Positions 1 to 9,434 of a stretch of DNA of 64,000 nt are shown here, piece by piece. Below the pieces are notes generated by a model. It searched no databases and was not told the DNA's origin. It was given only the letters and a program-made list of their open reading frames with translations. The stretch lies in NCBI GenBank assembly GCA_003194435.1, contig PQXC01000009.1, positions 18,296-82,295 of the forward strand, in the 5' to 3' direction. The translations under genes were made by a program, and so were the position numbers. The DNA is from Candidatus Methanophagaceae archaeon (lineage in GTDB: Archaea > Halobacteriota > Syntropharchaeia > Alkanophagales > Methanospirareceae). Each line of letters begins with the position of its first letter. Positions within the stretch are counted from its first letter, which is position 1.

Positions 1-919
1 CGGGATAAGGTCCGTGAGCACCCCAGTCCGTCCCCCAGCTGTTCTTTATCAACCACGCACCGCTACCTCTTGAATAGGGCAAGGAATCATTCCACCCTAT
101 TATCTGTATCGCATGGTTTGGCTCATCAGCACCCCAGTACTCATAGACCCCGCTGTCATAAGCATAAAATCCCGGATCGCCCGCATACATGGTTGAGTAC
201 ACCGGTCCATAATTCAATATTGCTGCTTTGATCTTTTCTATTTCCGTCTCTCCTCTGCTACCAGTGATGACCCTCCAGTTATCTACATTCTTGATGATGG
301 AACAGTTGTAGCAGGCTGTTCCGTGTGCCACATAGGGGTGACAGGATTCATTACCCACACCCTTCTTTGTGAGATAGTTTGTACTTATGCGTGAATTCCC
401 ACCATTACAAAACCGATTCCAGATGTTGCAGTCTCCAGCTTCCTGTTCTGAGAAGTCACTCTGAGTGGAGTCCGCGATTGCTACGTCCGATTCAATATCG
501 GCAATAGCGGCGAAAAGCCAGCAGCTACCACATGTGTACTGGTTCTTTACCGGTGTGACATATCCAAGTGCCATAGCGTCATAGGCGGATGGCATTCCGG
601 TGGTCAGTCGCATTGTACTTCTTTGAACTGCACCTGCATCTATGGTACGGAAGGAACGGAAACTGACATTTGGTGGTAAAGTGCCTACAGGTGGCTTCGG
701 CGGTCGGTATCCCATGAGTTGCGATATCTCTTCTGGTGTTAGTCCAGTTATCCAGTTCTTTGCGACTTTGTAGTGAAAACCCGAACTATTAATTCTCTGC
801 TGTAACTTTTGTAATTGTGACTCTTCGATTGGTGTTTTCTCTGAAGTTGAAGTTACCGTTGTAATCACCGCTGAGAATAAAAACAGCAGCAGTAATACAG
901 TTGTTAATATTTTCTTCAT
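1..919 (-). CDS. Secreted papain-like (C1A) cysteine peptidase, partial
   Basis: This gene is missing from the ORF track because it runs off the left edge; I translated it from the minus strand. It starts at ATG 919 with a Sec signal peptide (MKKILTTVLL, then a hydrophobic run to about residue 20). A prodomain-like stretch of about 100 residues follows. The peptidase domain has the papain signature QYTCGSCWLFA with the catalytic Cys near residue 133. The catalytic His lies in EPNHAIQIIGW and the catalytic Asn in WLIKNSWGTDWG. Gln in 'VKNQ' would form the oxyanion hole. The reading frame is open for 306 codons to the edge, so a C-terminal anchor cannot be assessed. It likely cleaves proteins outside the membrane. 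Family assignment is firm; the substrate is unknown. Confidence 0.9.
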   Translation of the reverse strand, partial: MKKILTTVLLLLFLFSAVITTVTSTSEKTPIEESQLQKLQQRINSSGFHYKVAKNWITGLTPEEISQLMGYRPPKPPVGTLPPNVSFRSFRTIDAGAVQRSTMRLTTGMPSAYDAMALGYVTPVKNQYTCGSCWLFAAIADIESDVAIADSTQSDFSEQEAGDCNIWNRFCNGGNSRISTNYLTKKGVGNESCHPYVAHGTACYNCSIIKNVDNWRVITGSRGETEIEKIKAAILNYGPVYSTMYAGDPGFYAYDSGVYEYWGADEPNHAIQIIGWNDSLPYSRGSGAWLIKNSWGTDWGAHGPYP

Positions 920-1033
920 TTCTGTTCACAATTTTAAATCAGTGCAAAATAAAAGTTCCTATTATGTCCATTTTTTTATCGAATATAAATAAGCTAAATG
1001 TTAATTATCATTAAATTATGAAAAGCAAATTAA

Positions 1034-1108
1034 TTAAAATGCCCCAAATGTGGCTACGAATTTGAGTATAACATAAGTGGATTCCTTTTGCTTCTTTTAC
1101 AAGCATAA
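1034..1108 (+). pseudogene. Zinc-ribbon remnant
   Basis: One frame between two stops reads LKCPKCGYEFEYN..., a typical first half of an archaeal zinc ribbon. It ends in a stop after 24 codons and has no start codon. Only one CxxC knuckle is present. It looks like debris from a larger gene, although chance cannot be excluded for so short a stretch. Confidence 0.3.
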
Positions 1109-1124
1109 GATGGGGGAACTCTGC

Positions 1125-1185
1125 GGAAACCTTCGGTTTCCTTGCCTCGTCTATCGGCTCGATCATCCCGAATTGCCTTCGGCAA
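1125..1185. repeat. Two small hairpins with a TTC loop
   Basis: GGAAACC-TTC-GGTTTCC (1125-1141) and TTGCC-TTC-GGCAA (1173-1185) are perfect stems with the same loop. They may be part of a degraded dispersed repeat or mobile-element end; no open frame or flanking duplication supports a named element. Confidence 0.35.
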
Positions 1186-1337
1186 CCTCTGCCGTCCTCA
1201 CTTGCTCTCTATATAGCCTTACGTTGCCACGAGAGGCATTTCCGGGTCATTAAAGTATTAAAGTATTTATTATGAGAGAATAAGCGTTTATATAGTGAAG
1301 AGAATAAATAGAATATGGGATAAGGAGGTAGAGAGCA

Positions 1338-2252
1338 ATGAAAATGAAGAGGAAGGAATGGTACGGGAAGGATATGGGATTGGCAGTGAGGATGGTGCTG
1401 ACCACGGGCTTATTGATACTCGTCTATCTCGCATTCCTTACAATTTTAGCGCAGTTTGTGGAGTTCTTTCCATTGCTGGTAATCGCTGCGATATTCCTCT
1501 TCGCTCAGTATTACTTCGCTGATAAGCTCGTTCTCTGGAGCACAGGTGCAAAGATAGTATCAAGGGAGGAGAGACCGGAATTACATACGATAATAGAGCG
1601 GTTATGTAACTTAGCAAATTTACCGAAGCCACGTGTCGCGGTCATAGATACGCCGATACCCAATGCCTTTGCTACCGGCAGGAGTCAGAAGAAGGCGGTT
1701 GTCGCAGTCACAACAGGGCTGTTGAGTAGATTGAACAATGAGGAGCTGGAGGGCGTGCTGGGGCACGAACTCACGCACATAAAGAACCGCGATGTGCTCG
1801 TGATAACAGTTGCAAGCTTCTTATCCACTGTGGCATGGTTTGTAATGCGATTCTCCTTTTACTCCTCTCTCTTCCGCGCGGGTAGCAGGGACAGGAGCGC
1901 TGGTGCTGCCGTTCTCATATTCATCGTCTCTCTACTCGTATGGCTCGTCAGTTTCCTCTTGATCAGAGCGCTCTCGCGGTATCGCGAGTTCGCAGCGGAC
2001 AGAGGCTCGGCAATCATCACGGGTAACCCCTCTGCTCTTATTTCCGCATTATTAAAGATAAGCGGGCAGATGAAACGTGTTCCATCAGAAGACCTGCGCG
2101 AGGTGGAGGGCATGAACGCATTCTTCATCATACCAGCTATATCAGGTGATACACTCATGAGCCTGTTCTCAACGCATCCGCCACTTGAGAAGAGGATTGA
2201 GCGATTGAGCGCGCTGGAGCGTGCGATGGAAGGCTTCCATGAGATTTATTGA
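1338..2252 (+). CDS. htpX: HtpX-like M48 zinc metalloprotease
   Basis: This is a 304-aa membrane metalloprotease that degrades misfolded membrane proteins. Two N-terminal transmembrane segments (about residues 15-60) precede the catalytic zinc motif HELTH. Two more hydrophobic segments follow (about 155-215), then YREFAAD, whose Glu is the expected third zinc ligand. This order and length match HtpX. The ATG at 1338 is chosen because a strong GGAGGT ribosome-binding site lies 8 bases upstream. The gene overlaps the next one (PspAB), a pairing seen in other archaea and suggestive of an envelope-stress function. Confidence 0.92.
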   Translation: MKMKRKEWYGKDMGLAVRMVLTTGLLILVYLAFLTILAQFVEFFPLLVIAAIFLFAQYYFADKLVLWSTGAKIVSREERPELHTIIERLCNLANLPKPRVAVIDTPIPNAFATGRSQKKAVVAVTTGLLSRLNNEELEGVLGHELTHIKNRDVLVITVASFLSTVAWFVMRFSFYSSLFRAGSRDRSAGAAVLIFIVSLLVWLVSFLLIRALSRYREFAADRGSAIITGNPSALISALLKISGQMKRVPSEDLREVEGMNAFFIIPAISGDTLMSLFSTHPPLEKRIERLSALERAMEGFHEIY

Positions 2253-2808
2253 TGCCTTACTGGGGCGAGTAAGACCAGCGGCGTCGAAGACCGAAGCACT
2301 GTTCAGTATCACTACCGCATACACCACACTGGAGACGAAGCTGGATATCTTTCATGCCGATGTAGCAGGTATATGCTTCAAGATAATACCATCCACAACT
2401 TTTGAACGGTTGAGAGCGGACCTGGGCGAGCTATTGACACTAACGAAGCGTGAAACGGCGACGGAATATAAGATGGTGAAGGATTCTTTTGGCTATCTAT
2501 GGATAGTGCTCAGGGACAAGGATTTTGAGGACATAGTCACCACCATGCATCTAATCTCCAATACACTGATTGAGAATGGATTTGGAGAATCGCTATTGAG
2601 CTCGGTATTCAAATTTAAGAAACGGGATAAAGTCATATACATGATATACAATTATAAGAGTGGTAATTTTTATCCCTTTATACCTATGGGGGATGGCAGG
2701 CAGAGGGACGAGCAGTATGAGTTAAAGCTGGGCACATTGCTGCGTAACGAGCTGCCTGTGGAGCGCGATATAGAGAAGTGGTATCCGATGTGGGATATTC
2801 CGTTGTAG
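2239..2808 (+). CDS. pspAB: PspAB-like envelope-stress associated protein
   Basis: This 189-aa soluble protein lies directly downstream of htpX and overlaps its end by 14 bases. The ORF track begins at a GTG (2221), but ATG 2239 gives the more natural N-terminus MRFIDALLGRV. I recognise it as the PspA-associated PspAB family, which is linked to htpX in archaea, from the pattern SKTEALFSITTAY near the N-terminus and the neighbour. No catalytic motif or membrane segment is visible. The role is inferred: a regulator or cofactor of the membrane-stress protease. Confidence 0.7.
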   Translation: MRFIDALLGRVRPAASKTEALFSITTAYTTLETKLDIFHADVAGICFKIIPSTTFERLRADLGELLTLTKRETATEYKMVKDSFGYLWIVLRDKDFEDIVTTMHLISNTLIENGFGESLLSSVFKFKKRDKVIYMIYNYKSGNFYPFIPMGDGRQRDEQYELKLGTLLRNELPVERDIEKWYPMWDIPL

Positions 2809-2828
2809 CGCAGTAGCGCAGCATAGAT

Positions 2829-3956
2829 ATGAGGGTGATACTGCATGTGGATATGGACAGTTTCTTCTCTGCCATTGAAGTGAGAGAACATCCGGAGTTG
2901 AAAGGGCTGCCGGTGGTTGTTGGTGGTAATGTGGGTGATGCGGGCATCGAGAGTGGTAAGATAAGGGGCGTTGTGAGCACATGCTCGTATGAAGCCCGTA
3001 AATATGGTATCCATTCTGCAATGGCGTTATCAAGAGCATATAAACTCTGCCCTGATGCGAAGTTCCTGCCCGTGAACATGCAATTATACAGGCGTGTCTC
3101 CGCAGCGATAATGGCTATCCTCCGTGCTCAAGCCGATAAGATGGAGCAGGTGAGTATAGATGAGGCGTTCCTTGATATCAGTTCAAGGGTGCGAGACTGG
3201 ACAGAGGCTCGAGCTTATGCGGAGCGAATAAAGGCTGAGATATGGGCTAAAGAGAGATTGACATGCTCAATCGGTGTGGCACCGAACAAGACGATAGCCA
3301 AAATAGCCTCGGATTTCGAGAAGCCGGATGGTCTGACGGTGGTAGAAGATTGTAATGCGAAGGAATTCTTAGCTCCTTTACCCGTGAAGTGCATCCCGGG
3401 CGTGGGACCGAAGACGGAGAATATACTCAAGCAAATGGGCATCCTCAAGATAGGGCAACTTGCCAGTGCCGATGTCCAGTCACTCGTAGCCCGGCTGGGT
3501 AAATATGGCGAACGACTCCATCTAATTGCAAATGGGATAGACGATAGCGATGTGGAACCAGCGTATGAGCGCAAATCGGTGAGCAGGGAGAGGACATTCA
3601 CAGAGGACACAGATGATATGACGATGTTGGAGGAGCGTGTGGAGGAATTGGCGTATGAACTTCATAAGGCGCTGAAAACAGAAGGTCTTGTATTCAGGAC
3701 GGTTGGTATAAAGGTGAAATACGAGGATTTCACAGTGATAACGAGAGCGAAGACGTTGGGTGCATTTCATTCCGACCTGGAGACACTCAAGCGGATAGCA
3801 AAAGAACTGATGATGGGTGTGAATGCGAAAAGAGAGGGAAAGGAGAAGAGAAAGAAAATAAGATTGGTTGGTGTTCGTGTCTCGAACTTGTCGTTGCTGG
3901 ACTATCGGCAGCGGCGATTGGTCGGGCTCACTCTCACTCCACCTTCGGCGTATTAG
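2829..3956 (+). CDS. dinB: Y-family DNA polymerase IV (Dpo4/DinB)
   Basis: This 375-aa translesion polymerase copies damaged template DNA with low fidelity. Metal-binding acidic residues are seen in HVDMDSFF (Asp8) and SIDEAFLD (Asp111/Glu112). The steric-gate position is Phe13. The thumb contains helix-hairpin-helix-like sequence (CIPGVGPKT), and a little-finger domain follows (about 240-350). Length matches Dpo4. No clear PCNA-interaction box is seen at the C-terminus. It overlaps the 3' end of convergent trpB2 by 23 bp. Confidence 0.95.
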   Translation: MRVILHVDMDSFFSAIEVREHPELKGLPVVVGGNVGDAGIESGKIRGVVSTCSYEARKYGIHSAMALSRAYKLCPDAKFLPVNMQLYRRVSAAIMAILRAQADKMEQVSIDEAFLDISSRVRDWTEARAYAERIKAEIWAKERLTCSIGVAPNKTIAKIASDFEKPDGLTVVEDCNAKEFLAPLPVKCIPGVGPKTENILKQMGILKIGQLASADVQSLVARLGKYGERLHLIANGIDDSDVEPAYERKSVSRERTFTEDTDDMTMLEERVEELAYELHKALKTEGLVFRTVGIKVKYEDFTVITRAKTLGAFHSDLETLKRIAKELMMGVNAKREGKEKRKKIRLVGVRVSNLSLLDYRQRRLVGLTLTPPSAY

Positions 3957-5292
3957 CCAGCGCCTGTTTCACCAGTTCCGCGGGATATTCGTAATCCACA
4001 AGCTTGCCATTCAGGTAGGCATCGTATGCACCCAGGTCGAAATGACCATGACCACTGTTATTGAAGTATATCACCTCTTCTTTTCCTTCTTCCTTGCATC
4101 TCAGCGCTTCATCTATAACCGCCTTCACCTCATGTGCGGTCTCTGGCGCTATGATAAAGCCTTCAGTTTCCGCGAATATCTTAGCCGCCTTGAATACTTC
4201 TGTCTGATGGTATGCCACCGCATCTATCCAGCCCTCATTCACCAGTTTGCAGAGCAGAGGTGCATCGCCGTGATATCTCAACCCACCTGCATGAATCGGC
4301 GGTGGTACGAATGTGTGACCAAGGGTGAACATCTTAAGTAAAGGAGTCATCCCTGCGCAATCGCCGAAATCGTATAGATACAGCCCTTTTGTCAGTGTCG
4401 GACATGCCATCGGCTCACATGCTACTATCCGCAGGTCCGGTTTATCGCCCCTCAGCTTATCAGCAACGAACGGGAAGCAGGAGCCACAGAAGTTGCTGCC
4501 GCCGCCTACGCACCCGAATATGACATCAGGGTATTCATCTATCTGCTCAAATGCGCTTTTTGCCTCCAATCCTATCACCGTCTGGTGCAGCAGGACGTGA
4601 TTGAGGACAGAGCCGAGCGCATAATGCGCATTATCATGTCCGGCAGCATCTTCCACCGCTTCTGAGATCGCAATCCCCAGGCTGCCGGAGGTATCAGGGT
4701 CATTCTGCAGATACTGCTGCCCAAATTTGGTATTCGTGCTTGGGCTTCGATACACCTCGGCATTCCAGGTCTCCATCATTACGCGCCTGTATGGCTTCTG
4801 GTCATAACTCGCGGCAACCATATAGACTGTACAGCGCAGTCCGAAGAGCATACAGCCAAATGCAAGTGCAGAGCCCCACTGTCCCGCCCCTGTCTCTGTT
4901 GTTATGCGTTCCGTTCCCTCCTTCATATTGTAGTATGCCTGTGCGACTGCAGTATTGGGCTTGTGACTCCCGGGTGGACTAACGCCCTCCCACTTGTAAT
5001 AGATACGAGCAGGTGTCTTCAACTTCTTTTCTAACCGGATAGCCCTGTAAAGCGGTGTGGGTCGCCATAACCGATAAACCTCCCTCACTTCCTCCGGTAT
5101 TGGAATCCACCGCTCTGTACTCGCCTCCTGCCTTATCAATTCCATAGGGAATATCGGTGCTAACTCCTCGGGCTTTACTGGCTCTTTCGTCACCGGATTT
5201 ATCGGTGGGTCCAGCGGTGAAGGCAGGTCCGCCTGTATATTGTACCACGCTCGTGGTATATCCTCCTCACTCAGTAATATCTTCTCGTTCAT
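3934..5292 (-). CDS. trpB2: Tryptophan synthase beta chain, TrpB2 type
   Basis: This 452-aa PLP enzyme condenses indole with serine to give tryptophan. The PLP lysine sits in GSHKPN (Lys111) and the phosphate-binding loop is GGGSN. The N-terminal extension and total length identify the TrpB2 branch, which usually works without a TrpA partner. No other trp gene is nearby, which is common for TrpB2, so the role may be indole salvage rather than the main pathway. The start ATG 5292 gives the normal N-terminus [11 protein letters not shown]. Confidence 0.93.
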   Translation of the reverse strand: MNEKILLSEEDIPRAWYNIQADLPSPLDPPINPVTKEPVKPEELAPIFPMELIRQEASTERWIPIPEEVREVYRLWRPTPLYRAIRLEKKLKTPARIYYKWEGVSPPGSHKPNTAVAQAYYNMKEGTERITTETGAGQWGSALAFGCMLFGLRCTVYMVAASYDQKPYRRVMMETWNAEVYRSPSTNTKFGQQYLQNDPDTSGSLGIAISEAVEDAAGHDNAHYALGSVLNHVLLHQTVIGLEAKSAFEQIDEYPDVIFGCVGGGSNFCGSCFPFVADKLRGDKPDLRIVACEPMACPTLTKGLYLYDFGDCAGMTPLLKMFTLGHTFVPPPIHAGGLRYHGDAPLLCKLVNEGWIDAVAYHQTEVFKAAKIFAETEGFIIAPETAHEVKAVIDEALRCKEEGKEEVIYFNNSGHGHFDLGAYDAYLNGKLVDYEYPAELVKQALANTPKVE

Positions 5293-5388
5293 TTCTCACT
5301 TACCTCGCTTCTCACTTCACTTTTCTTCTTTTATTTTAATAAGTTAATGTAATGTAACCTCCTTTAACTTAAAAATAAAAATAAAACC

Positions 5389-6912
5389 CTAAAGCCTCAG
5401 TTTCCACTCCCATTTCCTTCGTTTTCCTATCAATTTGCTTATCTCATCACTCGTTACCATCCCTATGACCCTCCTCTCGCGATTTATAACCGGCAATGCA
5501 GATATGTTATACCGCTCCAGCTTCCTTATCACCAGTTCCAGCGGCTCATTCTCATCTGTTGTTATCACTCTCCGTGTCATTATCTCCGCCAGACCCTCAT
5601 GTCGCTGTGCAACTGCGGTTGATATATCCCATGCTGTTACTATCCCACTCAATCGCCCATCATCTGTCACCACCGGTATATGAGTGAATTGTGTATCCAT
5701 TATCAGCTTTGCTGCATCTGCTATGGTCGCTTTCTCACTTATCGTCTTCACTTCCTTTATCATCACATCCTTGACAAGCGGTAGCTCCTTGGTCTGTTTC
5801 ATCGGTCTAAAGATGGTGTCCCGTGGCAGTCGTTCGGAAGGCAGAGCGAGCAGGAACTCACCCGTTTCTATCCGCCTCTTCAACTCCTTCGCCACTCTAT
5901 CCGCCATGTAGAAACTGGATAGCGGCGAGGTTGGCACTTCTTTACCCTCTATCTCTATCATGCCCGATTTTAACTCCTCATAAGTCACCTCCCTCAGCAC
6001 TGGTCGGTCTCGTCTGCAAATGCCATAATCCAGCACTTCCGTCTTGATCTCCGCATCTATTATTCCCGTATTCTTCGCTATTCGCTCATTCAATATCGGT
6101 ATAGGAATCCCGATGCCTACATAGAGTGTCACACCGTACCCGAAGAAGGTAGCTCCACGCAGAAATTCCGGCTCCATATCCTTCAGGTTACCAGTGACCA
6201 TAAGTGTAGCGAAGCGGCTAACAGGGTTATGTTGTGTTCCCGCACCCACCACATAGCCCCTCGCACCTGATAGAAATATCCGCGTACCCGGACCTATGGT
6301 CTCAAACTCAGGGTCGTTTATGAGCGGTGAGAGCGCACCGGAACCAGAATAATTTACATTTCGATAATTTGGGAGCAATGTGCCCATATAAGTATATAAA
6401 GTGCGGTCTGTTGAGTTAGTTGCTGCGATATAACGCTGTGATGCGTTTCTTGGATTCACCATTATCGCCTGATTCAGGTCTTCCATCGTGAGTGTGGTCT
6501 CTATCTCCTTGCGCGGATAGCAATCGGTGCCATAGGCAGTAGCCCGCATCTCTATCTGCTTACCTGATACTAAATCCTCTATTACATGCCCGCCGCCGTA
6601 TTCCTCTCCTTTATCTTCTGATAACTGCGCAGCACCCAGATAAGCGTCAACCGCCGCGATACCGGTATACGCTTCCACTTCATTTAGCCATACCCGCTGC
6701 ATCTTTATCGGCGGGTCCGCATGTCCGAAATTGATAAAGACACCAGAGGAGCACATAGGACCGAAAGTGCCAGTGGTGACAACATCTACCTCCCTGGCTG
6801 CCTTCTCCGCACCCAGCTCCTCCACTATCTCACTCATCCTATCCGCGGTGACCACGCAAACGCTGCCATCTCTGATTCTCTCGTTTATCTCCTCTATGCT
6901 CTTCTCTACCAT
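5389..6912 (-). CDS. DUF39-CBS homocysteine biosynthesis protein (aspartate semialdehyde sulfurtransferase)
   Basis: This 507-aa protein has an N-terminal DUF39 domain (about 1-370) and a C-terminal pair of CBS domains (about 385-500, starting VKDVMIKEVKTI). In Methanosarcina the homologous DUF39-CBS protein, with a small NIL-ferredoxin, turns aspartate semialdehyde and sulfide into homocysteine. Candidate active Cys residues are in PMCSSG and TDCYPR. The usual NIL-ferredoxin partner is not adjacent. The CBS pair may sense adenosyl ligands. asd, which makes the substrate, lies elsewhere in the window (55546). Confidence 0.88.
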   Translation of the reverse strand: MVEKSIEEINERIRDGSVCVVTADRMSEIVEELGAEKAAREVDVVTTGTFGPMCSSGVFINFGHADPPIKMQRVWLNEVEAYTGIAAVDAYLGAAQLSEDKGEEYGGGHVIEDLVSGKQIEMRATAYGTDCYPRKEIETTLTMEDLNQAIMVNPRNASQRYIAATNSTDRTLYTYMGTLLPNYRNVNYSGSGALSPLINDPEFETIGPGTRIFLSGARGYVVGAGTQHNPVSRFATLMVTGNLKDMEPEFLRGATFFGYGVTLYVGIGIPIPILNERIAKNTGIIDAEIKTEVLDYGICRRDRPVLREVTYEELKSGMIEIEGKEVPTSPLSSFYMADRVAKELKRRIETGEFLLALPSERLPRDTIFRPMKQTKELPLVKDVMIKEVKTISEKATIADAAKLIMDTQFTHIPVVTDDGRLSGIVTAWDISTAVAQRHEGLAEIMTRRVITTDENEPLELVIRKLERYNISALPVINRERRVIGMVTSDEISKLIGKRRKWEWKLRL

Positions 6913-6962
6913 GCATAAGAGGATAGCAAAGCAATGCCTTATAACTTATGGTTTTTTCCCAC

Positions 6963-7970
6963 TCATAAAAATATATCCATGAGCAGATATGCAATACCGC
7001 CGATTATTGCAGCCAGCGGGATGGTAATCACCCAGGCAATGACCATCTTCTCCACCTCCGTCCATCTGATCCTGCGTAGACTCTGGAAGAAAGTGCCACC
7101 GATGACCGAAGAAGCAATCACATGGGTCGTGCTCGCAGGCATACCTCGCAAACTCATCAGTACCACAGCAACTGCCGCACCAGTCTCCGCAGAGAAGCCA
7201 TGCTTCGGCTCCAGCCTCGTCAATTTCCAGCCCAGGGTCTTCATTACCCGCCATCCGAAGAAGAAAGTCCCCAGCCCCATCACGAGACCACAACCCAGTT
7301 TTACCCATAAAGGTACTGCGAATCGTGGTATCAAACCGCCGGTGAGAAGTGCCATTGTGATTACACCCATTGCGTTCTGTGCATCGTTCATACCATGACT
7401 GAACGCCATAAAAGAAGCGGATATGATCTGCAGTTTCTTGAACACCCTCTCAGTGCTGGTATCCGGTATGTTGCGGAAGAGAAGGAAGAGCACCCAGCTG
7501 ACGATGGAGAAGAGGACCGCACCCGCGATAAAACCACCAAGCGGTCCTAACACGATTGCGAGAAATACACGGTCATTAAGGATATGCCAATTTATTATCC
7601 CTGAACCACCTGCGAGGATGCCCGCACCAAGGAGACCACCTACAAGCGAATGACTCACGCTAATAGGTATGCCAAAAGCGGTACAGATAAATGTCCATAT
7701 CACCGCTCCAGTGATACCCGCAGCGATAATAACCAGTGTCATGCCCTCTGGCGAGACTATCCCCTTACCTATGGTCTCAGCTACCCTTGTAGAGATGCAT
7801 GCACCCACGAGGTTGAATATACTGGCGAGAATTAATGCGTTCATTGGTGTAAGTGCCTTCGTAGCTGTGACTGTGGCGATAGCATTCGCTCTGTCGTTTG
7901 CACCGTTCAGGAAGTCATAACACAACGCTAACACTATTATGATAATAACAAGAATGAGAGAAGCGGACAT
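6963..7970 (-). CDS. pit: PiT-family inorganic phosphate transporter
   Basis: This 335-aa integral membrane protein has about ten transmembrane helices. Both halves of the internal PiT duplication carry the family signature: GANDRANA near residue 24 and GMNDAQNA in the second half. It imports phosphate with a cation. It lies 42 bp downstream of a DUF47 gene on the same strand, the usual regulator partner, so the two are probably cotranscribed. Confidence 0.95.
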   Translation of the reverse strand: MSASLILVIIIIVLALCYDFLNGANDRANAIATVTATKALTPMNALILASIFNLVGACISTRVAETIGKGIVSPEGMTLVIIAAGITGAVIWTFICTAFGIPISVSHSLVGGLLGAGILAGGSGIINWHILNDRVFLAIVLGPLGGFIAGAVLFSIVSWVLFLLFRNIPDTSTERVFKKLQIISASFMAFSHGMNDAQNAMGVITMALLTGGLIPRFAVPLWVKLGCGLVMGLGTFFFGWRVMKTLGWKLTRLEPKHGFSAETGAAVAVVLMSLRGMPASTTHVIASSVIGGTFFQSLRRIRWTEVEKMVIAWVITIPLAAIIGGIAYLLMDIFL

Positions 7971-7990
7971 CTGGCTCAGGTCAGGGCTCA

Positions 7991-8009
7991 GATCGGATCA
8001 GGTCCGATC
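7991..8009. repeat. Hairpin between DUF47 and pit
   Basis: GATCGGA-TCAGG-TCCGATC is a perfect 7-bp stem with a 5-base loop in the 42-bp spacer of the phosphate operon, followed by a repeated GATCAGATCAGAT run. It could tune translation or processing between the two genes; this is inference. Confidence 0.4.
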
Positions 8010-8012
8010 AGA

Positions 8013-8717
8013 TCAGATTCCACCTTTCAATCTAAATGTCTCCAGGATATTAGCCACATCCTCACACTGGTCCATTGTATCCTCAAGAATCTCCACTATC
8101 TCCTTCAGCAGTAATCGCTCAAGGACCTCGTCCGAACTCTTCGTTGGCGTGGTCATCAACTTCCTGAGCCATCTCCTGTTTATCTCATCCGCTTCGTTCT
8201 CCAGTTCGTTTATCCTTATGCAATGGGCTTCTAAACTCCCCTCCTCACATCTCATGTCACGCAAGCAATGCACTGCGGTACATATCTCCTCCGATGCCTC
8301 CTGTATAATGGGTGCGAATTCGACCACAGGCTCAGGCAGTGTTTGCGTAAATGTCAATCTTCTCACTGCTTTCTCTATCCCGTCTATCACATTGTCGAGG
8401 TTATGAGCGAAGTAACGGATATCCCCTTTCTCCTCTGTGACCCGGGTATGGTCAAAGAAGAGCTCGCGTACGATCTCATGAACAATTGAATCCGCTTCGT
8501 CTTCAAGAATTCCAAGCTGCCTGTTGATCTCAGAGAGCAGAGAATAATCATTGCTCAGCTCGACCAGAAGTCCCGCGGCATCCACTGTCTTATCTGCAAG
8601 GGCTTCAAAGAGCTCGAAGAACTTCTTATCGTGGGGTAGGAAGACTGACATCCTGGGTATGATCATATTTATATTATTGAAGAGGGGCAAGAGATGCCGC
8701 ACTTTCTCTCGCTTCAT
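8013..8717 (-). CDS. DUF47 (PhoU-like) phosphate transport regulator
   Basis: This 234-aa all-helical protein belongs to the DUF47/PhoU-like family, which accompanies PiT transporters and is thought to control them. The family-type opening is seen at HDKKFFELFEAL, and acidic metal-binding-type helices recur (EDEADSIVHEI, ELENEADEINR). The first 22 residues before MSVFLPHDKK are not typical, so an internal start (about 8651) is possible, though neither start has a clear ribosome-binding site. It precedes pit in one operon. Confidence 0.88.
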   Translation of the reverse strand: MKREKVRHLLPLFNNINMIIPRMSVFLPHDKKFFELFEALADKTVDAAGLLVELSNDYSLLSEINRQLGILEDEADSIVHEIVRELFFDHTRVTEEKGDIRYFAHNLDNVIDGIEKAVRRLTFTQTLPEPVVEFAPIIQEASEEICTAVHCLRDMRCEEGSLEAHCIRINELENEADEINRRWLRKLMTTPTKSSDEVLERLLLKEIVEILEDTMDQCEDVANILETFRLKGGI

Positions 8718-8820
8718 ATCTGCATCAATAAATATATAGAGATTGAGGGTATATTTAAATTTTTCTAATTTTTCGTAATTGTTACCTATGTTATGTAATA
8801 TGCAAATATTTTTCCCTGCA

Positions 8821-9405
8821 CTAAGAGAGGTGATTTAGTAATTCCCTGAATGCTCTGCCCCTGTGTGATATTTTATTCTTCTCCTCTGTACTCATTTCTG
8901 CAAATGTCGTTCCTCTGTATTCAAATATGGGGTCGAACCCAAATCCTCCCTCACCGCGCGCACTATCTGCGATTCTCCCCTCTACAACACCGCGGAAGAT
9001 GCGCGGCTCCGCCGAGGCTGACTGGCAGAACGCGATGACCGTTTTAAAAACGGCTCTCCGCTCTTCACCATTCTTTCCTGCCATCAAACTCAATATCCCT
9101 TCATTACCTATCTTCTTGAATACAAACGCGGAGAAAGGACCAGGGAAACCATTTAAAGCGTGAATGAATAGTCCAGAATCTTCAATGAAGAAAGGAGCCT
9201 TTATCTCTAATCCCCTCTCACGTCTTATGTGATTTGCACTCGCTATCGCCACTTCTTCTATCTCTTCCAGTTGTAACTCCGGGTACTCATAATTGAGATG
9301 CTGGATAGAGACACCCTTACCCTTACCAATATCAACAGCCAGCTCTCTTATCTCCTTTACCTTATGCGGGTTCCTCGTGATGAAGTATATCGTTCTCAAT
9401 CCCAA
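8821..9405 (-). CDS. rdgB: XTP/dITP pyrophosphatase (Ham1/RdgB family)
   Basis: This 194-aa house-cleaning enzyme hydrolyses non-canonical purine triphosphates to monophosphates. It shows the nucleotide-binding start TRNPHKVKEI, the catalytic-region EDSGLFI and GFPGPFSAF, the acidic GFGFDPIFEY and the closing SHRGRAF, all in family order. It lies just downstream of the PCNA gene on the same strand (29-bp gap), so the two genome-maintenance genes may be cotranscribed. Confidence 0.94.
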   Translation of the reverse strand: MGLRTIYFITRNPHKVKEIRELAVDIGKGKGVSIQHLNYEYPELQLEEIEEVAIASANHIRRERGLEIKAPFFIEDSGLFIHALNGFPGPFSAFVFKKIGNEGILSLMAGKNGEERRAVFKTVIAFCQSASAEPRIFRGVVEGRIADSARGEGGFGFDPIFEYRGTTFAEMSTEEKNKISHRGRAFRELLNHLS

Positions 9406-9434
9406 TCTTCAACTTCACCCTTGCACTATCTAAA

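Larger units (their letters stand above)
920..1337. other. Intergenic region with remnants and hairpins
   Basis: This 418-bp gap separates the divergent peptidase and htpX genes. It is AT-rich near 940-1040. It holds a short zinc-ribbon-like remnant (1034-1108) and two small perfect hairpins sharing a CCTTCGG core (1125-1141 and 1173-1185). No intact gene is visible. A strong Shine-Dalgarno sequence (GGAGGT, 1324-1329) serves htpX. Confidence 0.5.
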
